A program made the position numbers and the translations under genes. The notes beneath the pieces were generated by a model. The model saw nothing but the letters and a program-made list of their open reading frames with translations, did no database searches and was not told where the DNA came from. A DNA stretch of 64,000 bases. Source: JBFWUM01 sp050247255 (lineage in GTDB: Bacteria > Acidobacteriota > Vicinamibacteria > Vicinamibacterales > UBA2999). The stretch is taken from contig JBFWUM010000020.1 of the NCBI GenBank assembly GCA_050247255.1, forward strand, positions 1-64,000. Direction: 5' to 3'. Each line of letters begins with the position of its first letter. The stretch's first letter is position 1. This document shows positions 1 to 12,114 of this stretch, in pieces.

Positions 1-9
1 GGTCCGTGA

Positions 10-1191
10 TCAGTGAACAGCGCTGGGCACTGGCTCTCGGGACAATCGCGTCCCCGGCATCGCGCTGAGCGGGGTCAGCGGCGGATCGCGGTACAGCGCG
101 GCGACCGGGGTGAGGCCGACCAGGCGGCCGTCGCGGGTGAGGACGATCATGCCGACGCTGAACGGCCGCAGGTCGTCGTCGATGAGCGGCGCGCCGAGAA
201 TCTCGGCGGGAGCGGTGTAGCTGCCGGTCGTCATCCCCATCGGGCCGCCGAAGGCGGTCACCAGCGGGGCCACGCCGGTGATCACGACAATGTTCCTGAC
301 GGCCATCGGCGCCATCGCCGGGCGCGTCGGAATCTCCTCGCGCCAGCGCTGGTTGCCATTGCCCTGGTTCAACCGTCGCAGCGTGTTGTCGAGCGAGGCA
401 AAGTAGACCCCGCCGTCCGCATCCGGCGCCGCGCCGATGACGTCGCCGCCGGCGCGCCAGCGCCATTCCAGATCCCCATCGGCCGCGTCGAGCGCGTACA
501 GGTAGTTGTCGGTGGAGCCGATGAAGACTCGATTCGGCGCCCACGACGGCACGCTGAGCGTCCCGCCGATGGTTCGCCGCCAGACGAGGCGGCCATCGGC
601 GGCCGAGATGGCCGCGAGGTCGCCTCCATCGAGCGCGACGAAGAGCGAGTCACCGCCCGGCGTCGGCGGAAACAGCGGCGCGTCGTTGCCGATCCGCAGC
701 CGCCACTGCTCGACACCGTCCGACGCGCGCAGGCTCACGTAGTCGCCCGGGTCGAACACCAGCACGAGCCGTCCAGCGGCATAGATGGGCGCGATGAGGA
801 GGTGGACGGGCTGCGTGCGCGCCCAGAGCGTGGCGCCGGTCGCCGCATCGAGGGCCCAGAGCTCGTTGCTGGCGGCGAAAGCGTAGACGACACCGGCGCC
901 GATGACGACCGGCCATCGGCTGTCGATGGCCCGGCTCCAGAGCAGCGCGCCGGTCTGGCGGTCGATGCCGACGATGCTGCCGGACGACAGCGGCACGTAC
1001 ACGCGGTCGACATCCATCGACGCCGGCGCCGACGGCGCGGCGTCGAAATTGCGCAGCCAGGCCTGTTCGATCGGAAACAGCGGGTGCGGCGGCGGCGGTC
1101 CCTTCGGTTTTGGTTGTTGCCCCGAAGCTACGGCTAGCGTGAGGAAGATGAAGAGGACGCTATATGTCGTGGCTCCCCGGCGAAACACCAC
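10..1191 (-). CDS. Exported PQQ-like beta-propeller repeat protein
   Basis: 393 residues from a GTG start. The N-terminus is a Sec signal peptide (basic MVFRRG, hydrophobic stretch to about residue 23, probable cleavage after AVASG), with no lipobox cysteine. The rest is about six blades of the PQQ/BamB type, each ending in a D-x-x-T/D-G-x-x-x-W pattern (for example IDRQTGALLWSR and LDAADGDLEWRW). Such propellers act in the periplasm as scaffolds (BamB) or as dehydrogenase-like folds; no quinone-binding or catalytic residues are evident, so only the fold is called. An AAGGAGG ribosome site lies about 12 bases upstream on the minus strand. It diverges from guaA. A BamB-like role is possible, but no other bam gene is nearby. 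Confidence 0.8.
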   Translation of the reverse strand: MVFRRGATTYSVLFIFLTLAVASGQQPKPKGPPPPHPLFPIEQAWLRNFDAAPSAPASMDVDRVYVPLSSGSIVGIDRQTGALLWSRAIDSRWPVVIGAGVVYAFAASNELWALDAATGATLWARTQPVHLLIAPIYAAGRLVLVFDPGDYVSLRASDGVEQWRLRIGNDAPLFPPTPGGDSLFVALDGGDLAAISAADGRLVWRRTIGGTLSVPSWAPNRVFIGSTDNYLYALDAADGDLEWRWRAGGDVIGAAPDADGGVYFASLDNTLRRLNQGNGNQRWREEIPTRPAMAPMAVRNIVVITGVAPLVTAFGGPMGMTTGSYTAPAEILGAPLIDDDLRPFSVGMIVLTRDGRLVGLTPVAALYRDPPLTPLSAMPGTRLSREPVPSAVH

Positions 1192-1193
1192 GA

Positions 1194-1199
1194 TATAAT
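1194..1199 (+). promoter_or_regulatory. Candidate -10 box for guaA
   Basis: A perfect TATAAT lies 21 bases before the chosen GTG start of guaA in the 29-base divergent gap. No good -35 is visible. guaA itself has no Shine-Dalgarno sequence; the purine-rich run here serves the divergent minus-strand gene. Confidence 0.4.
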
Positions 1200-1220
1200 A
1201 GCTCCTCCTTCCTCAATACC

Positions 1221-2768
1221 GTGGCTCATCAAACTATCCTCGTTCTGGATTTCGGGTCGCAGTACACGCAGTTGATTGCGCGGCGACTGCGCGAGTTGTC
1301 GGTCTACTCCGAAGTCGTCCCCTTCAACACGCCGGTCGAGACGCTCCGGCAGAAACAGCCGGTCGGCATCATCCTGTCCGGCGGGCCCAAAAGCGTGTCT
1401 GAGGCCGGGGCGCCGAAGTGCGCGCCGGAGATTTTCACGCTCGGCACGCCGGTGCTCGGCATCTGCTACGGCATGCAGCTGATGACCGATGTGCTCGGCG
1501 GCCAGGTGCGGCGCTCAGGCCACCGCGAGTTCGGCCATGCCCAGGTGACGGTCGCCGCCCGCGAGGCGGTGCCGCGGCTGTTCGCGGGCGTGCCGCCGGA
1601 GCTGCGGGTGTGGGCGAGTCACGGCGACGACGTGGCCGGCGTACCGCCGGGGTTCCAGGTGGCGGCGACGAGCGCCACGGCGCCGATTGCGGCGATGGAA
1701 GCGCCGGACCGCGCCCTGTATGCGCTCCTGTTCCACCCTGAGGTGGCGCACACCGATCACGGGCTGGAGATCCTGCGTAATTTCGCCTTCACGGTCTGCG
1801 GCTGCACCGGCGACTGGACGATCGCGTCGTTCATCGAGGAGGCCACCGACCGCATCCGCCGCCAGGTCGGCGACGGGAAGGTCGTCTGCGGCCTGTCCGG
1901 CGGCGTCGACTCGACGGTGGCCGCGATGCTGATCCACCGGGCGATCGGCGATCGGCTGACGTGCATCTTCGTGGACAACGGGCTGCTGCGCTACGAGGAG
2001 GCGAGCCAGATCAACAAGCGCTTCACCCAGAAGCTGCACCTGCCGCTCGAGTTCGTGGATGCGAGCGACCTGTTCCTGACGCGTCTCGCCGACGTGACCG
2101 ATCCCGAGCAGAAGCGCAAGATCATCGGCGCGACCTTCATCGACGTGTTCGAGCTGCGCGCCAACGAGCTGGGGCAGTTCGACTTCCTCGGGCAGGGCAC
2201 GCTCTACCCCGACGTGATCGAGTCGGCCGGCGTCCATGGACCGGCGGTGGTGATCAAGAGCCATCACAACGTCGGCGGGCTGCCGGAGCGGATGAAGTTC
2301 AAGCTGGTGGAGCCGCTGCGCGACCTGTTCAAGGACGAAGTGCGGCGAGTCGGCTTCGACCTCGGCCTCGACAAGGAGTTCGTCGTCCGCCAGCCGTTCC
2401 CTGGTCCCGGGCTCGCCGTCCGCGTGGTGGGGGCGCTGACGAAGGATCGCCTTGACCTGCTGCGCCTGGCGGACAAGATCGTCGCCGAGGAGATCCGCCG
2501 GGCCGGGTGGTACGAGCGGCTCTGGCAGAGCTTTGCCGTGCTGCTCCCGGTGCAGAGCGTCGGCGTGATGGGGGATGCGCGGACCTACGAGTACACGATC
2601 GCGGTGCGCGCCGTGGAATCGCTCGACGGCATGACGGCCGACTGGGCGCGGCTCCCGCACGACCTGCTCGCCAGCATCTCGTCGCGCATCGTCAACGAAG
2701 TCCGCGGTATCAACCGCGTCGTCTACGACATCAGTTCCAAGCCGCCGTCCACGATCGAGTGGGAATGA
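1221..2768 (+). CDS. guaA: GMP synthase (glutamine-hydrolysing)
   Basis: Converts XMP to GMP using ATP and glutamine, the last step of guanine nucleotide synthesis. The GTG at 1221 is chosen because family similarity starts there (VAHQTILVLDFGSQYTQ) and gives the usual 515 residues; the reading frame is open 19 codons further upstream. Class I glutamine amidotransferase domain: oxyanion strand SGGPKSV, nucleophile Cys near residue 83 in GICYGMQ, His/Glu in FHPEVAHT near 171. ATP pyrophosphatase domain: P-loop LSGGVDST near 226. C-terminal dimerisation domain with QPFPGPGLAVRV and the typical end SKPPSTIEWE. It is followed by a heptamer array and an assembly gap. Confidence 0.97.
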   Translation: MAHQTILVLDFGSQYTQLIARRLRELSVYSEVVPFNTPVETLRQKQPVGIILSGGPKSVSEAGAPKCAPEIFTLGTPVLGICYGMQLMTDVLGGQVRRSGHREFGHAQVTVAAREAVPRLFAGVPPELRVWASHGDDVAGVPPGFQVAATSATAPIAAMEAPDRALYALLFHPEVAHTDHGLEILRNFAFTVCGCTGDWTIASFIEEATDRIRRQVGDGKVVCGLSGGVDSTVAAMLIHRAIGDRLTCIFVDNGLLRYEEASQINKRFTQKLHLPLEFVDASDLFLTRLADVTDPEQKRKIIGATFIDVFELRANELGQFDFLGQGTLYPDVIESAGVHGPAVVIKSHHNVGGLPERMKFKLVEPLRDLFKDEVRRVGFDLGLDKEFVVRQPFPGPGLAVRVVGALTKDRLDLLRLADKIVAEEIRRAGWYERLWQSFAVLLPVQSVGVMGDARTYEYTIAVRAVESLDGMTADWARLPHDLLASISSRIVNEVRGINRVVYDISSKPPSTIEWE

Positions 2769-2773
2769 CAGCT

Positions 2774-2812
2774 GGATGGTCGGTGGCCGGTGGTCGATAG
2801 TCGGTGGTCGAT
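2774..2812 (+). repeat. Heptamer array, GGTCGNT family (left of gap)
   Basis: Five-plus imperfect 7-base units (CGGTGGT, CGATAGT and similar) begin six bases after the guaA stop and run into the N gap. The same family recurs at 2913, 21568, 22168, 30874 and 32598. Confidence 0.85.
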
Positions 2813-2912
2813 NNNNNNNNNNNNNNNNNNNNNNNNNNNNNNNNNNNNNNNNNNNNNNNNNNNNNNNNNNNNNNNNNNNNNNNNNNNNNNNNNNNNNNNN
2901 NNNNNNNNNNNN
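2813..2912. other. Assembly gap of 100 N
   Basis: Exactly 100 unknown bases, the conventional placeholder for a gap of unknown size. Both flanks carry the same heptamer array, so the assembler probably broke at this repeat. The true distance between guaA and dnaE is unknown and sequence may be missing. Confidence 0.98.
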
Positions 2913-2945
2913 CGGTGGTCGATAGTCGGTGGTCGATGGTAGGTA
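2913..2945 (+). repeat. Heptamer array, GGTCGNT family (right of gap)
   Basis: Units CGGTGGT, CGATAGT, CGGTGGT, CGATGGT run up to the ATG of dnaE, so the array supplies its leader. Same orientation as the array left of the gap. Confidence 0.85.
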
Positions 2946-6530
<3,585 letters not shown>

Positions 6531-6558
6531 TTCAAAATTCAAGATTCAAGATTCAAAA
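6531..6558 (+). repeat. Four heptamers, TTCAAGA family
   Basis: TTCAAAA, TTCAAGA, TTCAAGA, TTCAAAA: exactly four units starting at the base after the dnaE stop codon, 15 bases before accA. AT-rich, unlike its surroundings. Confidence 0.9.
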
Positions 6559-6573
6559 TGACCTACCCTGTCC

Positions 6574-7533
6574 ATGCCGCCTGACACACTGGAGTTCGAA
6601 GAGCCGATTGCCGTGCTGTTGAAGGAGATCGAGGCGCTCTCGATGCTGCCGGCGACGCCGCAGCGGCAGCAGGAGATCGACGGGCTCAACCGGCGGATCG
6701 AGTCGATTCGCGCCGAGCTCTACGGGCGCCTCACGCCGTGGCAGCGCGTGCTGGTGGCGCGCCACCCGAACCGGCCGACGGTGCTCGACTACGTGAGTCG
6801 CCTGTTCACCGAGTTCACCGAGGTCGCCGGCGATCGCCGCTTTGCCGACGATCACGCCATCGTCACCGGCTTCGCCCGTTACAAGGGAGATCCGGTGCTG
6901 GTCATGGGACACCACAAAGGGGGCGGCGACACGAAGCAGAAGATCTACCGCAACTTCGGCTACGCCAAGCCCGAGGGCTACCGCAAGGCGCTGCGGATGA
7001 TGAAGCTGGCCGAGAAGTTCAACCGGCCGGTGCTGGCGTTCATCGACACGCCGGCGGCGTACCCCGGCGTCGAGTCGGAGGAGCGCGGCATTTCCGAGGC
7101 CATCGCGCTCAACCTGCGCGAGATGGCGGCGCTGGAAGTGCCGATCATCGTCTGCGTCCACGGCGAGGGGGGCAGCGGCGGGGCACTGGGCCTGGCGGTC
7201 GGCGATCGCATCCTCATGCACGAGTTCGCGATCTACAGCGTCATCCCGCCCGAGGGGTGCGCGGCGATCCTGTGGCGTGATTCGAACCGGAAGGTCGAGG
7301 CGGCGGAGGCGTTGAAGCTCACGGCCCCCGACCTGATGGGGTTCGGGATCGTCGACGAAATCGTGCCGGAGCCGGTCGGCGGCGCGCATACCAGCCACGA
7401 GCAGGCCGCCGCGTTGCTGGACGCCGCGCTGGAACGGACGCTGCGCGAGGTGTCGGCGATGGCGCCGCGCGAGCGTGTCGATGCGCGGTACCGGAAGTTC
7501 CGCGCGATGGGCAATATCGGCATCGCGGAATGA
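6574..7533 (+). CDS. accA: Acetyl-CoA carboxylase, carboxyltransferase subunit alpha
   Basis: With AccD it transfers the carboxyl group from biotin on AccB to acetyl-CoA, giving malonyl-CoA for fatty acid synthesis. 319 residues, the usual length. The N-terminal helical segment (FEEPIAVLLKEIEAL) is followed by the crotonase-like core, with GHHKGGGDTKQKIYRNFG, FIDTPAAYPGVESEERG and the glycine-rich GEGGSGGALGLAVGDRI. The start is ATG 6574. accD is not in the window. It is separated from dnaE only by a 28-base heptamer array and may be cotranscribed with it. Confidence 0.96.
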   Translation: MPPDTLEFEEPIAVLLKEIEALSMLPATPQRQQEIDGLNRRIESIRAELYGRLTPWQRVLVARHPNRPTVLDYVSRLFTEFTEVAGDRRFADDHAIVTGFARYKGDPVLVMGHHKGGGDTKQKIYRNFGYAKPEGYRKALRMMKLAEKFNRPVLAFIDTPAAYPGVESEERGISEAIALNLREMAALEVPIIVCVHGEGGSGGALGLAVGDRILMHEFAIYSVIPPEGCAAILWRDSNRKVEAAEALKLTAPDLMGFGIVDEIVPEPVGGAHTSHEQAAALLDAALERTLREVSAMAPRERVDARYRKFRAMGNIGIAE

Positions 7534-7546
7534 CCATGGCGATGCG

Positions 7547-7652
7547 TGCCGTTCCGGCTTCTGTGTTCCTGCTTCCCGGTTCGTGTGCACGTTCGCACCG
7601 GTCGAGCCTGAACACGAACCAGGAACTCGGAACAGGGAACTGGGAACGGCAG
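7547..7652. repeat. Inverted pair of heptamer arrays, GAACCCG family, short loop
   Basis: Left arm (about 7547-7596) reads GTTCC-type units and right arm (about 7608-7652) GAACC-type units (CACGAA, CCAGGAA, CTCGGAA, CAGGGAA, CTGGGAA). The arms end in complementary TGCCGTTCC and GGAACGGCA and enclose only about ten bases. A six-base unit, CACGAA, interrupts the seven-base rhythm at the same place as in the arms flanking the S23 gene at 9386-9997. The arrays fill almost the entire accA-recJ gap. Confidence 0.75.
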
Positions 7653-7663
7653 GGGGCTCGAGA

Positions 7664-9385
7664 TTGAAAGCCCCGAAAATCTGGCAGGACCTTCCGTGCG
7701 ACGACGCCGCGGCCAGCCGGCTGGAAGCGGCCCTCGGTGTGAGCCCGGTGATGGCGCGCCTGCTGTGCCAGCGGGGGTTCGGGGAGCCGGAGCAGGCGCA
7801 GCGCTTCCTCTCGCCGTCGCTGGACGACCTCAACGATCCGTTCGCGCTGGCCGACATGGATGTGGTCGTCGAGCGGGTGTTGGGGGCGATCGCGCGGCAG
7901 GAGCGGATCGCCATCCACGGCGACTACGACGTGGACGGCGTGACGTCGACGGTGATCCTGCGGCGGGCGCTGGAACTGCTCGGCGCCGATGTCATTCACT
8001 TCCTGCCCGAGCGCTTCCGCGACGGCTACGGGCTGCAGCCGGCGTCGCTCGAACGCCTGCATGCCGACGGCGTGCGGGTCGTCATCTCGGTCGACTGTGG
8101 CATTCGCGCGCCCGAGGCGGCGCTGCGGGCGCGCGAACTCGGGCTCGACCTGATCATTACCGACCATCACGAGCCCGACACCGAGCTGCCGAAGGCGCTG
8201 GCGGTGATCAACCCCAAGCGCCACGACTGCCGGTATCCCGACAAGAACCTGGCGGGCGTCGGCGTCTCGCTGAAGCTGGTGCAGGCGCTGTGCCTCAAGT
8301 CGGGGCGCGCGAACTGGCTGCCGGCCTTCGTGAAGATCGCCGCCATCGGCACGCTGGCCGACGTCGTGCCGCTCTCCGGCGAGAACCGGATCATCGCCAA
8401 GCTCGGGCTGGAAATGCTGTCGAAGGGACCGCACAAGGTCGGCCTGCGCTCGCTGCTCGACGTCTGCGGCCTCACGGGAAAGGCGATCGACAGCTATCAC
8501 ATCGGCTTCGTGATGGCGCCGCGCATCAACGCCGCCGGTCGGATGAGCAGTCCCGACATCGCGGCGCGCCTGCTGCTGGCGTCGGACGAAGCGCTGGCTG
8601 ACGAGGCGCGCGAGCTGGCACAGCAGCTGGATCAGGAGAACCTGCGGCGGCAGCAGGAAGAGGCCGACATCGTCACCCAGGCGAAGAAGCTGGTCGAAAC
8701 GGATCTGGAGATCGGCTCGCGCACCGTCATCGTCGTTGCCGGCGAGGGGTGGCACCGCGGCGTCATCGGCATCGTCGCGTCGAAGCTGGTGGATGCGTTC
8801 CACCGGCCGGCGATCGTGCTGTCGATCGACGGCGACGTGGCCCACGGATCGTGCCGCAGCATCCCGTCGTTCAGCATCCTGGCCGCGCTGGAGTCGTGCG
8901 GGGAGCTGATGACCAGGTTCGGCGGCCACAAGGTGGCCGCCGGCCTGACCATCGAGGCGTCGAGGATCCGCGAGCTGCGCGCCCGCGTCAACGACTTCGC
9001 CGATGCGCACCTCGAGCCGGACGACCTGCGGCCGCGGCTCTGGATCGACGGCGCGCTGGCGTTCCGTTCGATCAGCGGCCAGGTCGGCTCCGAGCTCACT
9101 GCGCTGGCCCCGTTCGGCGCCGGCAACCCCAACCCCGTGTTCCGCGCCAGCCGCGTCGAGGTGATCGACGGCCCGCGCCGCATCAAGGAACGCCATCTGA
9201 AGATGGCGTTCCGCCAGGATGGCCGCGTCCTGCGCGGTATTGCCTGGCGCGCCTCTGAACGCGAAGCCTTCGTCACCGAACACCGCGGCGCCATCGACGT
9301 GGCCTTCAATCTGGAACAGGACACGTGGAACGGGGAGCGGTATCTTCAGCTGTCGGTCGCGGATTTCAGGGCGCCGGAAGCCTAG
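7664..9385 (+). CDS. recJ: Single-stranded-DNA-specific exonuclease RecJ
   Basis: 5'-3' single-strand exonuclease of recombination and mismatch repair. 573 residues from the TTG at 7664, chosen because AGGGGG lies seven bases upstream and similarity starts at KAPKIWQDL; the frame stays open upstream only because it reads through the repeat array. DHH domain: HGDYDVDGVTS near residue 84, VDCGI near 144, TDHHEP near 166. DHHA1 domain: FGGHKVAAGL near 419. The C-terminal OB domain includes FGAGNPNPVF. Its stop codon is directly followed by the left repeat arm of the S23 unit. Confidence 0.95.
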   Translation: MKAPKIWQDLPCDDAAASRLEAALGVSPVMARLLCQRGFGEPEQAQRFLSPSLDDLNDPFALADMDVVVERVLGAIARQERIAIHGDYDVDGVTSTVILRRALELLGADVIHFLPERFRDGYGLQPASLERLHADGVRVVISVDCGIRAPEAALRARELGLDLIITDHHEPDTELPKALAVINPKRHDCRYPDKNLAGVGVSLKLVQALCLKSGRANWLPAFVKIAAIGTLADVVPLSGENRIIAKLGLEMLSKGPHKVGLRSLLDVCGLTGKAIDSYHIGFVMAPRINAAGRMSSPDIAARLLLASDEALADEARELAQQLDQENLRRQQEEADIVTQAKKLVETDLEIGSRTVIVVAGEGWHRGVIGIVASKLVDAFHRPAIVLSIDGDVAHGSCRSIPSFSILAALESCGELMTRFGGHKVAAGLTIEASRIRELRARVNDFADAHLEPDDLRPRLWIDGALAFRSISGQVGSELTALAPFGAGNPNPVFRASRVEVIDGPRRIKERHLKMAFRQDGRVLRGIAWRASEREAFVTEHRGAIDVAFNLEQDTWNGERYLQLSVADFRAPEA

Positions 9386-9433
9386 TTCCTGGTTCCTTGT
9401 TCCAACTTCCGGGTTCGTGTTCAGGGTTCGGAA
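9386..9433 (+). repeat. Left arm of S23 unit: heptamer array, GTTCC orientation
   Basis: Seven units (TTCCTGG, TTCCTTG, TTCCAAC, TTCCGGG, the hexamer TTCGTG, TTCAGGG, TTCGGAA) start at the base after the recJ stop. In register this arm is complementary to the right arm at 9943-9997 at about 38 of 48 positions, including the shared hexamer. Confidence 0.8.
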
Positions 9434-9542
9434 CTTGCGCTCCCGGCCGGGCGGGCAGCTCGCAGGTTCTGCGCACGCTCGACCTGCCTGTCTCGATTGG
9501 CGTGGGATTCTGACGTGGCTCGGCACATGCTCTGCTCCAGGC

Positions 9543-9992
9543 ATGGGGCATGGTTTCAAGCACTTCACAGACATACGAGCTTGGCGCGCCGCTGTGACCT
9601 TCAAGCGCGCCGTGTATGACGCCTGTCGCCGCGGCAGGTTCCCTTACGACCTGCGCGACCAGCTGGAACGCGCGGCCAGCGCACCGCCCGCTCACATTGC
9701 AGAGGGCTTCGGTCGGTTCGGGCCGCCGGACTTCGCCCGGTTTGTGGTGATGGCGCGAGCTTCGTTAATGGAATCGCAGAACCATCTCATCGACTTACGC
9801 GACAGGGGTCAGATTTCAGAAGTGGCCTTGAAGCAGCTAGACGGGCTGGCTGTTGCCGCCCTGAGGGAGGCGACCGGCTTGATCAAGTACCTGCAGTCCC
9901 CCGAAGCCCTTGGGAACGCCAAACAAGCCCGGCGAATAACACGAACCCGGAACCCCGAACACGAACCCGGAAGCCGGAACCCGGAACAATGA
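9543..9992 (+). CDS. Four-helix-bundle protein, S23/IVP family
   Basis: 149 residues. It matches the family of small helical proteins first seen inside intervening sequences of 23S rRNA: FTDIRAW at the N-terminus, a central QLERAAS then HIAEGFGR, then FARFVVMARASLMES and a last helix ending LIKYLQS. Molecular function is unknown for the family; the related Avd protein of diversity-generating retroelements binds nucleic acid. The final residues (TRTRNPEHEPGSRNPEQ) are translated from the right-hand repeat arm, and the stop codon lies within it. The gene sits in the loop between inverted arms, as in rRNA intervening sequences. The ATG at 9543 is chosen because the family motif begins a few residues after it. 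Confidence 0.85.
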   Translation: MGHGFKHFTDIRAWRAAVTFKRAVYDACRRGRFPYDLRDQLERAASAPPAHIAEGFGRFGPPDFARFVVMARASLMESQNHLIDLRDRGQISEVALKQLDGLAVAALREATGLIKYLQSPEALGNAKQARRITRTRNPEHEPGSRNPEQ

Positions 9993-9997
9993 ACCCT
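9943..9997 (+). repeat. Right arm of S23 unit: heptamer array, GAACC orientation
   Basis: Eight units: GAACCCG, GAACCCC, the hexamer GAACAC, GAACCCG, GAAGCCG, GAACCCG, GAACAAT, GAACCCT. It overlaps the 3' end of the S23 gene and is the inverted partner of 9386-9433. Confidence 0.85.
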
Positions 9998-10023
9998 GTT
10001 CAGGATGCTAAGCTAACTCATTG

Positions 10024-12114
10024 ATGCGCTGGCAGAAACGGGCGCGAATCGCGGCTGCGTCGGTGGCCGTGGCGACCGCCATCGGCGTCTACGCCGTGAT
10101 GGAGGAGCGGGCGCAGCCTGCCCCGGCGGCGGTGGTCGACCGGGTCGATCCGAAGGCGCTGATCGAGAGCCGGGGCAACATCCTGCAGCAGGTCCGCGGC
10201 ACCCGGCAGGACTACATCATCGAGGCGGCGCAGCAGCTGACCTACGAGGGGGGCGCCACCAGGCTGGTCGACATCAAGGTCACGGTGAAGAACCGCGGCG
10301 GGCGCGACTACGTGATCACCGCGCGCGAAGCGCAGGCGGGCGAGGGGGAGCAGGAGCTCCGCCTGACCGGCGCCGTCACGCTCGAGGCCAGCGACGGCTT
10401 CCAGATCGCGACCGAGGAGGCCTTCTTCTCGGAGCAGGACGGGACGGTGCGGGCGCCGGAGGCGTTCACCTTCAGCCGCGGCCGGATGTCGGGACAGGGC
10501 CTCGGCATGTCCTACGACAAGAACAACGACGTCATCTCGATCCGCGAGCAGGCCTCGGTCGCCTTTGACGGCGAGGGCGACGAGGCAATGGCCTTCGACG
10601 CCGGCAGCGCCGTGTTCACGCGTCCCGAACACCTGCTCGAACTGATGGGCGAAGTGCACGTGCTGCGCGGTGGCCAGGCCATCGATGCCGTGGAAGCCAC
10701 GGCGCGCCTCGCGGAAGACGACTCGCGGGTGACCCTGCTGCAGCTCCGCGGCAACGCCATTGTCTCGGGCAGCGGCCAGGGCCTCGAGGCGATGAGCGCG
10801 CAGGCGATGGACCTGCATTACGCCGAAGACGGACGCAGCCTGGAGCGCCTGGAGCTGACCGGCGACGGCCGCGTGGAGATGCGCAACGGGATGGCGTCGC
10901 GCACCGTGCTCGGGCAGCAGCTCGACATTCATCTCGCGGCGGACGGCTCGCCGACCAGCATTGCCGGCAGCGAGGGCGTCTCCCTCGACCTGGGTGGCGG
11001 CGGGACGTCGCCCGCGCGGGTCATCGCCGGCCGGTCGCTGAACGCCACCGGCGCCAGTGGCCGCGGCCTGACCGGGGCGCGCTTCCAGGGCGACGTCGAG
11101 TATCGCGAGGGGACCGGTGCCGCCGCGCGCGTCGCCCGCTCCGAGCAGCTCGAGGTGCAGATGGCCGATACGGCGATCCGCTCGGCGGCCTTCACCGGCA
11201 ACGTGCGCTTCCAGGAGGGCGCGCTTCGCGCCACCGCGGGCCGCGCGCTGTACGACCCCGCCCGCGACTCGCTGCGGCTGGCGCCGGGCGAGGCGCCCGC
11301 CGCGTCGACGGTCGTCAACGATCGCGTCACCGTCGAGGCGGCCGCGATCGACCTGACCATCGCCGGCGGCCGCATTGCCGCGCAGGGCGACGTGAAGACG
11401 ACGCTGCGCCCGGCAGCGGCGGCGGGGCGGCGGGGGGGCGTGGCGCAGGATTCGGGACGACTCCCGGGCTTGCTGCAGGAGGGGCGAGCGGTCAACGTCA
11501 ATGCCGGCAGCTTCACCTACGAAGGGGGCAACGGCCGCATCGTCTACGACGGCGACGCGGCGCTGTTCCAGGGGGAGACGGCCATTCGCGCCCGTCAGAT
11601 TACGCTCGACCAGGCGCGCGGCGACCTGCTGGCGGCCGGCGAGGCGCGGTCGACGATGACGCTCGATAATGCGACCTCCGTCGGGCGCGCCGAGCGCATC
11701 GCCTACGCCGAGGCCGCCAGGACGATCACCTACACCAAGGGGACGCCGCCGGCGACGACGGCGCAATTGAGCGGCCCGTTCGGCGAGCTGCGGGCGGGAG
11801 AGATCCAGATTGTCCTCTCCGCCGAGGGGGACGATGCCGAGCGGCTCGAGGCCTTCGGCCGCGTGGCCCTGGCCCTCGAAGGCCGCCAGGCCGCGGGCGG
11901 GCGCCTCACATATTTCGCGGACGATGAACGCTACGTGATGACCAGCACCGGGACCGACCCGGTCACCGTGGTCGAGCAGTGCCGGCAGATCAGCGGCCGC
12001 ACGTTGATCTTCTTCAAGGCCACCGATAGGATCATCGTCGACGGCAACGAGGAAATCCGCACGCAGACGACCACCGGCAACACGTGCGCGCAGCCTCCGC
12101 CGCGCCCGCGCTGA
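10024..12114 (+). CDS. LPS transport periplasmic protein, LptC-LptA/OstA-type fusion
   Basis: 696 residues from the ATG at 10024 (a TTG lies one codon earlier). One N-terminal membrane anchor (about residues 8-25), then a long beta-rich periplasmic part with several OstA/LptA-type repeats: an LptC-like section up to about residue 190, then stretches such as ARVARSEQLEVQMADTAIR, GNVRFQEGALRATAGRALY and GRLTYFADDERYVMTST. LptC (about 190) and LptA (about 180) are separate in E. coli; here one chain of nearly 700 residues probably supplies both the jellyroll dock on the ABC transporter and the periplasmic bridge. It overlaps lptB by one base, so translation is coupled. It follows the S23 unit. 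Confidence 0.85.
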   Translation: MRWQKRARIAAASVAVATAIGVYAVMEERAQPAPAAVVDRVDPKALIESRGNILQQVRGTRQDYIIEAAQQLTYEGGATRLVDIKVTVKNRGGRDYVITAREAQAGEGEQELRLTGAVTLEASDGFQIATEEAFFSEQDGTVRAPEAFTFSRGRMSGQGLGMSYDKNNDVISIREQASVAFDGEGDEAMAFDAGSAVFTRPEHLLELMGEVHVLRGGQAIDAVEATARLAEDDSRVTLLQLRGNAIVSGSGQGLEAMSAQAMDLHYAEDGRSLERLELTGDGRVEMRNGMASRTVLGQQLDIHLAADGSPTSIAGSEGVSLDLGGGGTSPARVIAGRSLNATGASGRGLTGARFQGDVEYREGTGAAARVARSEQLEVQMADTAIRSAAFTGNVRFQEGALRATAGRALYDPARDSLRLAPGEAPAASTVVNDRVTVEAAAIDLTIAGGRIAAQGDVKTTLRPAAAAGRRGGVAQDSGRLPGLLQEGRAVNVNAGSFTYEGGNGRIVYDGDAALFQGETAIRARQITLDQARGDLLAAGEARSTMTLDNATSVGRAERIAYAEAARTITYTKGTPPATTAQLSGPFGELRAGEIQIVLSAEGDDAERLEAFGRVALALEGRQAAGGRLTYFADDERYVMTSTGTDPVTVVEQCRQISGRTLIFFKATDRIIVDGNEEIRTQTTTGNTCAQPPPRPR

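Noticed and set aside
2774..2945. Possible CRISPR-like array
   Set aside because: Units are only seven bases, contiguous and without unique spacers; no cas genes are in the window.
7475..7663. N-terminal extension of RecJ by 63 residues
   Set aside because: The extension overlaps accA and translates the repeat array; the TTG at 7664 has a good ribosome site and matches the family start.
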